A DNA stretch of 64,000 nt from Plantago ovata (lineage: Eukaryota > Streptophyta > Magnoliopsida > Lamiales > Plantaginaceae): positions 16,519,745 through 16,583,744 of the forward strand of contig CM051456.1 in the NCBI GenBank assembly GCA_028274465.1. Reading direction: 5' to 3'. A model generated the notes under the pieces. That model saw only the letters and a program-made list of their open reading frames with translations, was not told the DNA's origin and made no database searches. Made by a program: the position numbers and the translations under genes. Each line of letters starts with the position of its first letter. Position 1 is the first letter of the stretch. This document shows positions 32,516-42,838 of this stretch, piece by piece.

Positions 32516-33222
32516 GACCTCCTGCATCAGCAGGAGGTAAGCGCGGTTAAACCGCGTAAAACGCGGCTTAACCGCATTTTTGGGCCACATCAGTGGCCCA
32601 AAAACGCGGTTAAACTGCATAAAAGCCGCATTTTACGCGGTTTAACCGCGGTCCGCGGTTATACTAACCGCGGACCCCTTTAGTGGCGTCAGCCACGTGG
32701 AGTCCACTAAGGTGGACTCCAACCTTTTTTAATTTTTTTTTCTGTTTTTTAATTTTTTTTCCGTTTAAATTTCAAACGGTCATAACTTTTAAAATACAAA
32801 TGCTAAAAATAAATAAAAATTACCAACGGATAGAACTTTTCGAGATCTATAAATAGACACCACTCTTGGATATGTTTGCTCACACCTTATCCAACTCATT
32901 TTTCCATTCTTAATTAAAATCAAAACACTCTCAACACTCCAAATTTGGTACAACTTAATGTAATATATTTGTTGTAATATATTTGTGATTTCCATCTATT
33001 AACTTGATTTCGTATGAAATTCTTTACAACAAATCTTCCTTCTTCTTTACATTAACTGAAAAAAAATAAAAAAAAATAAAAAAAAAATGACGTGGCAGGC
33101 CTTAAACTGGCCTTAACCGCGTTTAAGCAGTGACTGATGCGGGCGAAAACTGCTTAAACGCGGCTAAGGCCAGTTTAAGCCCTTAAACTGGCTTTAGCCT
33201 TAAACCACTGATGCGGGTGGTC
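32516..33222. mobile_element. PIF/Harbinger-type MITE with GC-rich palindromic arms
   Basis: GACCTCCTGCATCAG at the left pairs with CTGATGCGGGTGGTC at the right, with TAA flanking at 32513-32515 and 33223-33225. The left arm (32530-32700) is packed with CGCGGTTAAACCGCG-type palindromes, including GGGCCACATCAGTGGCCC. The right arm (33095-33205) repeats TTAAACTGGCCTTAA-type motifs. The middle is AT-rich, contains TATAAATA (32848-32855) and encodes nothing recognisable. The 707-bp length suits a deletion derivative of a Harbinger element. Confidence 0.85.
32848..32855 (+). promoter_or_regulatory. TATA-like motif inside the Harbinger MITE
   Basis: TATAAATA follows GAGATC and is followed by a pyrimidine-rich leader-like stretch (CACACCTTATCCAACTC). 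It could be a relic of the parent transposon's promoter. This is inference only. Confidence 0.4.
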
Positions 33223-33828
33223 TAATCATCAATATCAAACACAACCATCTCCAAATTGTACGTATATGCACAGGTGGTAAAGTGACCATATGGGACGAAA
33301 ACCTTACTTTAAGTACCAAATAGCCGAGTACCACCGGCACCAAACAGCCTGCTTCAAGTCATTCCGTACCTTTACCATGTCTGAATTCGTCCAGCAATGA
33401 TAGCAACCAGAAAAATAGAATGACCAAAAGAGGAGCTAAACTTGAGACACGGGAGAATAGAGAAAAATCGCCTTATGAAGGTACGAAATTGGATGCAATT
33501 GCTACAACCGACGGAGAACTCGTAGATCCAAAGGACGGAGAATGCGAGGGATAAAGAAGAAGCCGATAGCGTTTGTTTGTGTATCGATTAAATACAGAAA
33601 GAAAGAAAGAAAGATAGAGAAAAGAGGAATTTGCAAACAAGACCCGGTATTTAAAGTTTATTACATTTTGACCACCGAATTCATTAGTTTTATTGTTACT
33701 TGGCTTTTGTCTACTGGTAATGGTTAATTTAGTGTGAATGTGAATTAGACCTGTCGGAAAATGTATATTTTTTTCCTTTTTAATTTTCAAATTGATTTCC
33801 CAAAAAAGAAAAAGTTTTTTTTTCTTCT

Positions 33829-33861
<33 letters not shown>

Positions 33862-33889
33862 GAAAACCAATTTATTCATACAGAAAATA

Positions 33890-34420
33890 TTACATCATGG
33901 GATTATCTTGGCGAATAGTCCGGTACACTGGAATTGATCCATCCTTGTTTAACATAGTTCTTAGCCACGCAGGGCTAGAGTCTGCATCATACACCATAAG
34001 TTTCACATAAGGATCAAAGTTACATATACTCATACTATTGTACAAAGTTCTAACATTGGTATATAAAGTATCTAGTCTATCATTATCATTTATTTCTCTT
34101 TGTGCTTCCTGTTCTGATGATTCTCTTGTTGTTGATGAGCTTCCCATCTTAGCTAGATGATCTGCAATTTGGTTCTCTTCACAGTAAACAAAGGTGATCT
34201 GTATTGTTCTTCCTTCCATTAGTGATCTGATCTCATTTATCAGAGGTCGATGTTGCCAAGCCATTGTTCTGTCTCCAAGAATGTTGTCCAAAGCATACTT
34301 AGAATCCGTTTGTATGATGATGTTGTTTAAATCCAACTTGATACACATGCTTAGTCCCATTCTGATAGCTGTAAGCTCCGCTATATTGTTGATTGCTCTT
34401 CCAATATATGCATGAGCTGC
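33890..34420 (-). pseudogene. LINE C-terminal RNase H domain
   Basis: AELTAIRMG, IIIQTDSKYAL and ENQIADHLAKMG supply the E, D and late D/H-type motifs of the RVT_3 RNase H domain found at the C-terminus of plant LINEs. The frame ends near 33890, close to the poly(A) tail. Confidence 0.8.
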
Positions 34421-35955
34421 TCTAATGAGTTTCCCATGATGATCCCTTATTATCCATCCTTTTCCTGTTCTGAAAGTTTCTTGAATAAATGATCAATCTG
34501 TGTTGAGGCATACCCAATTCTCCGGTGTTTTTTTCCATAAGCATGGCATTTTTATTTCAATACCCTTAGATTTGGGGTTGAATGTTCCCAAGAAAGTGTC
34601 TTTACAAAGGTTATAGAGTTCCTGTCTCATTTTGTAGAAATTTATATCTTCGTTTGTAAATAGCTTCTTATTTCTGGCATTCCATAAGATCCATAATGCA
34701 TTTAGGGCTATAAGTTGGTTTGGTGCGTTCTTTTCTGTATGAAATATAAGTGAGAATAAAGAGGTATGTTGATGTGGGGTAAAGGCTATGCTTCTAAGTC
34801 TTGTGAAGGCATTACATTCGAAGAAGAGATGATGTAGTGTTTTTGTGGTTTGGTTGCATAAAGAGCAAACAGGGCTTTGGATTACGGTTTGTTTGTGTAG
34901 GCGTTCTGCAGTTGGTAGTTTATTGTGAGTGGCGGTCCATAGAAAAAATTTGATTCTGGGTAGAAGGTTTAGTTGCCAAAGTCTATTCCAGGGGAGATTT
35001 GGTTGGGTTTGTTGGTGAGAAGTTTATATGCACTTTTACTGTAAATAAACCTGAGCTGTGTCTGTTCCAAATTTGTTTATCAGGTGAGTGGGTGGTTGGA
35101 AGGGGCCAAGCTACGATTTCTTCCACAATCTCCGGGGGGAGAACACTATGCAACTTTGTGATATTCCAAGAACTATTTTGTATGTATTGCTGTAATTTCT
35201 CGTCTGGATTAACAGATGAAGAAGTGTAGTCCATTAACTTTTTGTTGTTGAGCCACCTGTCTGTCCAAAAATTTACTTTTTCTCCATTTCCTATTTCCCA
35301 TGTTAATCCTTCTTGCATTGTTGACCGCAGTCTAAGCAGGTTTTTCCATAACCAACTATTGGTTTTGCTTCTGCTTCCCAAAAGGATACATTGAGATAAT
35401 ATTTTTTCTCCATGACAGACTTCCATAATGATTCATCACCTTGTGTTATTTTCCAAATAAGTTTAAGCTGGAAGGCTTTATTCATTTCTTCCAGATTTCT
35501 TATTTCTAATCCTCCATTAGTTTTGGAAGACACACTGTCTGCCAGCTAATTCTAGCTCTTTTATTTGTATTTTTCGAAACATTCCAAAGAAATTTTTTGT
35601 TTAATGTGTTAATCTGGCTTATACAAGTAGTAGGCATTTTTGCTACTGACATACAATATGAGGGAACTGTATTTGTCACTGAAGCAATGAGTACAACTCT
35701 TCCCGCATAAGAAAGATATTTATTATACCAATTATCTATTTTGTTGGTTACTCTATCTATGATGTGGTCAAACATATCCACTTTCTTTTTTCCAAATAAG
35801 AAGGGTAGGCCAAGATATCTATCTAATCTCTTATTAGTTGCTACTCCCAGTCTTTGAACAATTTTTTGTTTTCTGTTTGTAGATGTGTTTGGGGAGAAAA
35901 GTATTCTAGATTTTTCCCAACAATTTTTTTTGCCAGAAGCTGATGCATAATCATG

Positions 35956-36255
35956 TTAGCAACTCTCTACTCCTTTCACTGAACTTTTAGTAGATTTGCA
36001 AAAGATCATACAATCATCTGCAAAGCATAATAAAGGGATTTTGGGTCCCCGCATGCTTGATTTTAGAGCTTGAAAGGTTCCTCTTGCTTCTTCTCTTAAT
36101 AAATAATTTACAAAAAGTTCCTGGCATATAATAAAAATATAAGGTGATAGAGGATCACCTTGTCTAATTCCTCTAGTTGGTTTCCAATCCTGTGATAAAT
36201 TAGAGTTTACTAATATTTTAAAGGAAGCTGATCTTATACAAGTCATTATTAGCAT
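35956..36255 (-). pseudogene. LINE reverse transcriptase, FADD segment
   Basis: Contains GIRQGDPLSPYIF and LLCFADDCMIF, the LINE equivalents of RT motifs 4 and 5 with the two catalytic aspartates. A separate open segment of the same disrupted LINE. Confidence 0.85.
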
Positions 36256-36306
36256 TATTAGTTTTGGAGGAAAACCGAATTTTCGAAGAGCTAATTCTAT
36301 AAAATT

Positions 36307-36636
36307 TCATTCAAGTCTGTCATAAGCTTTTTCTATATCCAATTTTAACGCCATATAATATTGTTTGGATCTTTTTTTACAATTCATTGTGTGGAGGAGT
36401 TCATGAGCAAGCAAGACATTATCACTTATCTGACGCCCAGGTACAAAAGCATTTTGGTAAGGTGATATTATATCATTAAGAATTGGCCTAATTCTATCTA
36501 CTAAGATTTTTGAAATTATTTTGTAACTTACATTACATAAGCTGATAGGCCTAAAATGGCTAGTGTACCTAGGATTAGGTCTATTAGGTATTAGGACAAT
36601 TGTGGTTTCATTCAATCTAGGATCCAAAAAATCCAT
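36307..36636 (-). pseudogene. LINE reverse transcriptase, palm N-part
   Basis: An open segment contains NETTIVLIPNR, FRPISLCN, GRQISDN and LKLDIEKAYDRLE, with the first catalytic aspartate region. It is separated from the FADD-containing segment at 35956-36255 by stop codons and a shift. Confidence 0.85.
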
Positions 36637-37560
36637 TAGTAAAAAAGTTTTAACTAGCTTTATGACTTCGATTTTTATGAGATTCCAGTTGTACTGGTAG
36701 AAAAAGCATTTAAACCGTCGGGTCCAGGAGCTTTTTGTGAACCTATAGAAAGGACAACTTTCCAGATTTCTTCTTCAGTTACATCCTTAAGAAGTTGGCT
36801 TTGGTAAAATTCATTTATTTGTGGAAGCTGTAAATCTTTGAATTTATCAATATTGGTATTTTGAGATAAGCTTTATGTTGAGAAGAAATCAAAAAATTGT
36901 GTAGTTAAGAGTTCAGGTTCAATTATCCATATGCCTGCTTCATTATTGATTCCATGTATATAATTTTTTCTTTTTTGATTAATTTGTAGCATAAGCATGA
37001 AAAAAATTCTGAATTAGCATCCCCTACAGTTAACCAGTTTCTTTTCGATCTTTGAGCCCAATAGATGCTCTTTTGATGTCTTAAGTTATTTATGTAATTT
37101 CTCATGTTGGTCTCTAGTTGAACGTAAAGGGTAGGATTTGTGTGAATTTTCAAAGTTATGTCTTTTAAGATTGATTTACTTTTGTTTAACTCCTGTTTTA
37201 GCTCATGTAAAGTAGCTAAAGGCCAATTTGGTGCCTCTTCTACTAATTTTTTACAGAAGTGTATAAAGTTATCAGGTTCATGTCTATTGGCTAATTCTTT
37301 GTCCCATAATTGTTCATGTCTATTGGCTAATTCTTTGTCCCATAATTGATTTAAGAGTTCTGGAAAGATATTGTTTTGTTGCCAGGAGTTTTCAAACCTA
37401 AATCTTTTTGGTATTCTTCTTAGTTCATCTCTAGTATCTATTAGTAAGGCAGTATGATCTGATGAACAGGTTGGTATATTTCTAACTAGAGTATTGGGAA
37501 AAGTTGTAAACCATTTTTGATTTGCACAAGCACGATCCAGTCTTTCACAAACATAACAAG

Positions 37561-39640
37561 AGTATTGAAAAAAGTTGATAACATGTACTACATATTTAAT
37601 AAAATTATAAAAGCACACAACCGCACAATGTTATGGTACTAATAATAACATCTATTTGAGAGGGGTAAAATAGCACAATACAACCCTTACAATTTTAGTT
37701 AGAGCTAAATTGTTATTTCGTCGTACTTTTTAACTGTTAGCTAATTATAAGTAAATATACTAAATTGATGGGTAACCAAAATTAGCTATACCATTAACTA
37801 TTGAGAAAGTTATATTAGTGCTAAAAATAAACATACATTATAAATAAAAACATTTAAATAACATTATTACAACTAAATCTAATTCTCTAACATCATTACA
37901 AATTAGGTTCATTTTATTTTAATTATGAACTCCAAATGGGAATGGAAAGTTAAACTCTATTTATAATTAATTTTAAATTCCTTGCAATTTGTAAACTTTC
38001 CTTCAAATCACGTGAAAGCCACAACATCCATGAATCCCGGAGGCATATATTTTCTAATCAAACAATTTGACCACCAAATTAAGTATGCCTTTAAAATTCC
38101 TTCAAATCTTCATATATCACTCCAACTCGAATGAACCACTTTCACTATGACGTCATCATCTTCCGCTCATTCACCTCCTACATATGTCACGATTACAATC
38201 ATCAACCACCGCAATAGCATAACCTAATGAACGAGCGATGTTAAATCGCATCCTTTAATTTGGATCTAGAGCTTATGAGTGGCGTCGAATGATTTCTCGA
38301 AATTTCACACAGGAAGTTAATTTCACACCATAGATAGTTTGACACCGAAGTTAGTTTGACACTAAAAGTTAATTTCACACGGAAATTAGTTTCAAACCAA
38401 GTTAGTTGCGCACCAAAGTTAACTTCACAACGAAATTAATTTAAAAACCAAAAGTTAGTTTCATGCCGAGTTGAGTTCATAAAAAAGTTACTTTCACATT
38501 AAAATTAGTTTTGGAATCGAAGAGTTAATTCACACAAAATTTAGATTCAGAATCAAAGTTAGTTTAACCCCGAAAGTTAATTTCAGAACCAAAGTAAGTA
38601 TCAGGCAAAGTTAGTTTCACACCGTGTTAATAGTTTCACACCGAAGTTAGTTTCACAAAAAGGTTAGTTTCAGAATCAAAGCTAGTTTCAGTGCCAAAGA
38701 TTGTTTCACACTAAAAGTTAGTTTTACAACAAAAGTTGGTTTCAGTGCCAAAGTTAGTTTCAAACCAAGTGAGTTTCACACCGAGCTAGTTTCACAACGA
38801 AAGTTGATTTCAGTGCCAAAGTTAGTTTTAAACCAAGTTAGTTTCACATCGAAGTTAGTTTCACACTGAGAAACATTCTAGCCATCATTACACACATTTG
38901 GTTTCTTGTTAAATTAAACTTTTCTGAGGTAAAAAAGAACAAAGGAGAAGGAATTGAAGAAGAAAGGAATAATAGTATTGTGTGATTTGGAGATGAAAGA
39001 TAGAAGAAGAAAAGAAGATCAATATTTTTCAGGCGGAAGAAGATGATAAGATTGTGGAGATGAAAAATTAGATTGGACTAATTTAATATAATGTTAGCTA
39101 TGTGTACCTGATTGATATAATGTTATTAAGGAAGTGAAAAGTGTAAGGGCACCCCCTAACTTGCACTAATATGTAAATATCCATCAACTATTATTGGGTA
39201 TATTTAATTTGTACTTGGGAGAGGGGTAGACATGAGTTGTGATAGTAGAGAATGTTGTGATTTACTTTGTCAAGATTTGGACTGTATTGCTTCTACACTC
39301 AAAATTTGTGTAATTTGGTTGATTTTTTTTACCGTGCTAGAAAAAATATAAAACAAAACAAGAAAATAAAACCCATACGGTTGACAAAGCATCCCAAATT
39401 CCCAATGAAGGACCAAAAAAAAACACTAAAATGAACTCCAGTCGGCAACAACATAAGAGAAAACCACCGTGTCTTGATGGTGTAATAGACTACTAACATG
39501 AAATAAAGTGTTTTTTATGATGAAACTCGATTGAGCATCATCCTGAAGTCCTTGTTGAAATAGTGCATCATCATAAACACTTGGCTGAACTGGAAAAATG
39601 TCGTATTTAACAACATAAAATAAAATATACATTTAACATT
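37561..39640. other. gene-free sequence with a minisatellite
   Basis: AT-rich flanks surround the GTTAGTTTCACACCGAA array at 38296-38875. GAGAGGGGTA occurs at 37658-37667 and 39219-39228 and might be a MULE-type 10-bp duplication. The proposed ends show no clear inverted repeat. No gene is recognised. Confidence 0.4.
38296..38875 (+). repeat. GTTAGTTTCACACCGAA minisatellite
   Basis: About 30 degenerate units of 16-19 bp, consensus AGTTAGTTTCACACCGAA with variants TTTCACAACGAAA, TTTCAGTGCCAAA and TTTCAAACCA. There is no consistent frame and the stops rule out a protein repeat. Confidence 0.88.
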
Positions 39641-40103
39641 ACTGATATACTCCAGAAATAAGTAAAAACGGCAGAGTACTCTTCCTCCTCTTTAGAATTT
39701 TCTCTCTCTTTCACCCTTTAATCTTTTAGAAACCCTCTATCTTTGCTCCTATTAGGCTATTCCAGCCAGATCAACCCCTCTTTTTCACTTCTTCTCACAC
39801 CATGTCTTAGCCTTTTCAAGCCGCCCTTGAATGCCTCCGACAACCTACTACTACTACTAGGGCTCCGCCTCATGGCTATTTCCTCTGCTCAGCCCCCTCC
39901 TCAACTCACCTTCCCACTCCACCACCACAATTGGTTCATACTTAACCTCGTCCCTGGGTAATTCCCTCCCCACCAACTCAACCAAACCCAACTAATTAAT
40001 ACCCTGAGTCAACATAGATCGATGTCCAATTCAGCTTCGGTCTCTGTCATATTCTCTCCAGCTCAGGCAACCTCTATTAAACTAGTAGTTGATCAATCAT
40101 AAA

Positions 40104-40685
40104 TGTTAGAACATAGGAGTTGAACCAGACAGCACATAGGAGTTAAACCAGAACAGGTTAACTCCTTGGTCAACACCGACAATGTAGAGATAGGAATGTA
40201 TTAGGAATGTATTACGAATGTATATCTGTCCTAGAATATAGCCTAAAATAGTGAATGTCACTAACTTTTGGCTTTGTGTCAACGGGAGTAGCTGTCGAGT
40301 TAGATATACATTTTGTTCGTGAAAAGGTTGCCCGTGGTGAGGTTCGTGTTCATCATGTTCCCTCTCGTTATCAGATTGCGGATATTTTTACGAAGGGGTT
40401 GCCTTTGGTCTTGTTTGAAGACTTTCGTTCCAGTCTCAATGTTCGTCCGCCTCCCGTTTCGACTGCGGGGGAGTGTTAGAACATATGAGTTGAACCAGAC
40501 AGCACATAGGAGTTAAACCAGAACAGGTTAACTCTTTGGTCAACACCGACAATGTAGAGATAGGAATGTATTAGGAATGTATTACGAATGTATATCTGTC
40601 CTAGAATATAGCCTAGAATAGTGGATTCCGTTGTATATATATATCCTTGGTGATTAATGAGAAGGCATCGATTCACATTCTTACA
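40104..40685 (+). mobile_element. internally deleted Ty1/copia element with target duplication
   Basis: The 3' LTR is 40474-40685 (TGTTAGAACATATGAG...TTCTTACA, 212 bp). A partial 5' LTR copy at 40104-40255 runs directly into the last part of pol. Perfect ATAAA duplications flank the whole at 40099-40103 and 40686-40690. A purine-rich tract (GCGGGGGAG) sits just before the 3' LTR. The shared LTR part differs at only a few positions, so the insertion looks fairly recent. Confidence 0.9.
40262..40473 (+). pseudogene. copia RNase H C-terminal fragment
   Basis: The frame contains VELDIHFVREKVARGEVRVH, VPSRYQIADIFTKGLP and FRSSLNV, the invariant end of copia polyproteins. It is fused to the truncated 5' LTR by an internal deletion and has no upstream domains. 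Confidence 0.88.
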
Positions 40686-40690
40686 ATAAA

Positions 40691-42838
40691 CGGGTTTAAT
40701 TGATTTGCACCACCATCTATGCACTACTCATATCATTTTGCTGACAACATTCTTCTTATTAATTCGTCTGGTTCTTTATCTACAAAGGACTACTTCTTCA
40801 AAACTATTGTTGAGTGCTAGAGATCTATTGGGGCTCCTAAAAGTTTTGCAGACACTAAAAAATCATGTGAATCATTCTTCTGCTAAATCTATGCAACCCG
40901 TTTCTCCGCACAAGGATACACCTTGTTAAGAACTTTTAGGTCTTGGAACTCCAATCATAATCTAGAGGAAGGTGAGCTTAATGACTCTACTATCGACGCT
41001 TCTCTCTAGTGACGTCTCAGTAGTTGAATAAACTCCCCTTCAGCAAATGTGTTCCTCTCCGCTTCTCCCTTACTCGTGCTCATGCACCTAAATTAGACAA
41101 GACTTATCCGGTCATTCAAGAATATGATTCATAAGAAGGGGAAGCAATTGATGTTACGCAAAGTGACCCATCGTTGTTCGCGGTGGTACAAATGACTCAT
41201 GTCCTAGTTACTTATCCTTCCCATCAACCCTTTAATTTTATATCATTCGATGAAACCAACACTTAGAAATATACTTGTCATTCTGGTGGTGAATTTTGAA
41301 TTGGGGGGGGGGGGGTGGGGGAGTTACGAGACGTTCACACATCTCAGGCAGAAAAAGTTGGAAATTTTTCTTCTTTTTTTTAGTTAAAATAAGGTCAAAT
41401 TCTCTGAGGATTGTTCCTCTAAGTTTCCGTCCTTCACGTCAGGCCAAAAGTCGAGCAGTCGCTAATCTATAGCGACTTGTACTAAAGAAATTTTTGTGTA
41501 ACGGATGCTTATAATGAATCATCCAGTCCCTTCTCAAGAAGAGTTTATTCCTAACACACTTGAGCAAGATTAGAGGACAATGAAAAATCAGGATAAAAAT
41601 TATGAATCTGAAAACATTATTCTAGCCTCAGTTGAAATTTATTATGAATCGGAACATGATGGGTGCGTGCCAAATGATGTTGCTGAAGATCTACTCAAAT
41701 CTTTAGTTGGGCATTCTTTGAAAGAAAATGAGACGGTTCTTTTTTTTAAGTTAAGATATCCTGAAGATTATGATTTACTTCATTAATTAAGATGGAATAT
41801 ATATCAAAAATGTTATAAAAGTTAGATGTATTGGTGATGATAGATTGCTAGATTACTGCTATAAGCTACTTTGACAGAAAAGCAGTATTATAGTAGATGT
41901 TGCTCCATTTTTGACTTGTCAGGATCTTAGGATCGACACTCTTTATTAGATTGTTTTTGGAATACAAGTAAACAATTTTTAAAAAAAAAAGGAATATCAT
42001 CATATATTTTTCCCATTGTAGGCTTTTGCATGGATAAGCAAGAAAGAAAGTCTTTGCTGTTATCAATTATCACCACTAAACTTTAAATTTACTTGTTTTT
42101 ATGGGTTCCTAAAACCGGGCTTTTTTTTAGTTATTTTAAAAAAAAAAGTCATTGCTGATATAAAAATAAAAAATAAATAAAAATAAAAACATTACTGAAT
42201 TTTTTTCGCAAATAGCGACAAATCGACAATTGAAGCCCTCGTGCTATAGTACCGTCATCATCATAAGACTTATATCGCGCCCAACCACAAAGATATTGAT
42301 TTTATTAAACTGTTTGTCTTAATGTGAAATTCCACACTTAGCATCCGGGAAAAAAAAAATTCAATTCCACTCCTCAGTCCTTAACTTGCGTTGTAAATTG
42401 TAATTTGTATGCATGCAGACCCAAGTGATAAAGATGATATTACTACCACAGTACCACATGATAATGTTTCTTTCCTTTCCTTTTTTTCTTTTCTACGCTG
42501 AACAAAGAAAAAGAGAAGATTGTGTCTATAGACAATGTCAGGAAGAAAAGCATGGTAATTTGAAGTCGTGGCAAACAGGGCACAACCTGGAGTACACATG
42601 TTAGCTAGCCACTTAACCTTGCATTGTATACACCATATTACGTGTCTCAACAATGGCTTTTCTGCCGCTTAATTAGTATCTTATTATTTTATGTTATTAT
42701 GTTAGGCACACTAGCTAGTTAGTACTCGAGAGAAACCACCAGATTCTACACCTTCAACATATCTTCTGGACTTGTGTGTGGAACAACAAACTAAGAAGAG
42801 CTAGCTGAAATTGAAAACAACTACTGCAAACAATAATC
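40691..42838. other. intergenic upstream of PARP3
   Basis: Contains a G/C homopolymer stretch (about 41305-41324) and an unrecognised 68-residue frame at 41580-41786 (ASVEIYYESEHDGCVPND). The latter could be a fragment of a degraded element. The proximal few hundred bases before 42839 should hold the PARP3 promoter and leader. I see no strong TATA box. Confidence 0.4.

Larger units (their letters stand above)
33831..37560 (-). mobile_element. L1-type LINE, 5'-truncated and disrupted
   Basis: Read right to left: end of an endonuclease domain (ERLDRACANQKW, SSDHTALLID), a reverse transcriptase (FRPISLCNVSYKIISKIL, GRQISDNVLLAHE, RGIRQGDPLSPYIF, FADDCMIF), the thumb and zf-RVT region (IDNWYNKYLSYAGR, GGLEIRNLEEMNKAFQLKLI), and an RNase H domain (AELTAIRMG, IIQTDSKYAL, ENQIADHLAKMG). 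The 3' end is marked by a 29-base T run on the plus strand (33831-33859), the poly(A) tail of the minus-strand element. Frameshifts and stops split the polyprotein into at least six frames, so it is inactive. The 5' end lies inside the endonuclease near 37560. No convincing target duplication was found. Confidence 0.92.

Noticed and set aside
33792..34010. Small plus-strand frame with a poly-Phe run
   Set aside because: The Phe run is the T tract, i.e. the poly(A) tail of the minus-strand LINE.
41305..41324. Poly(G) run as a G-quadruplex element
   Set aside because: A single homopolymer of this kind in degraded intergenic sequence has no evident function. It is not separable from slippage or assembly error.
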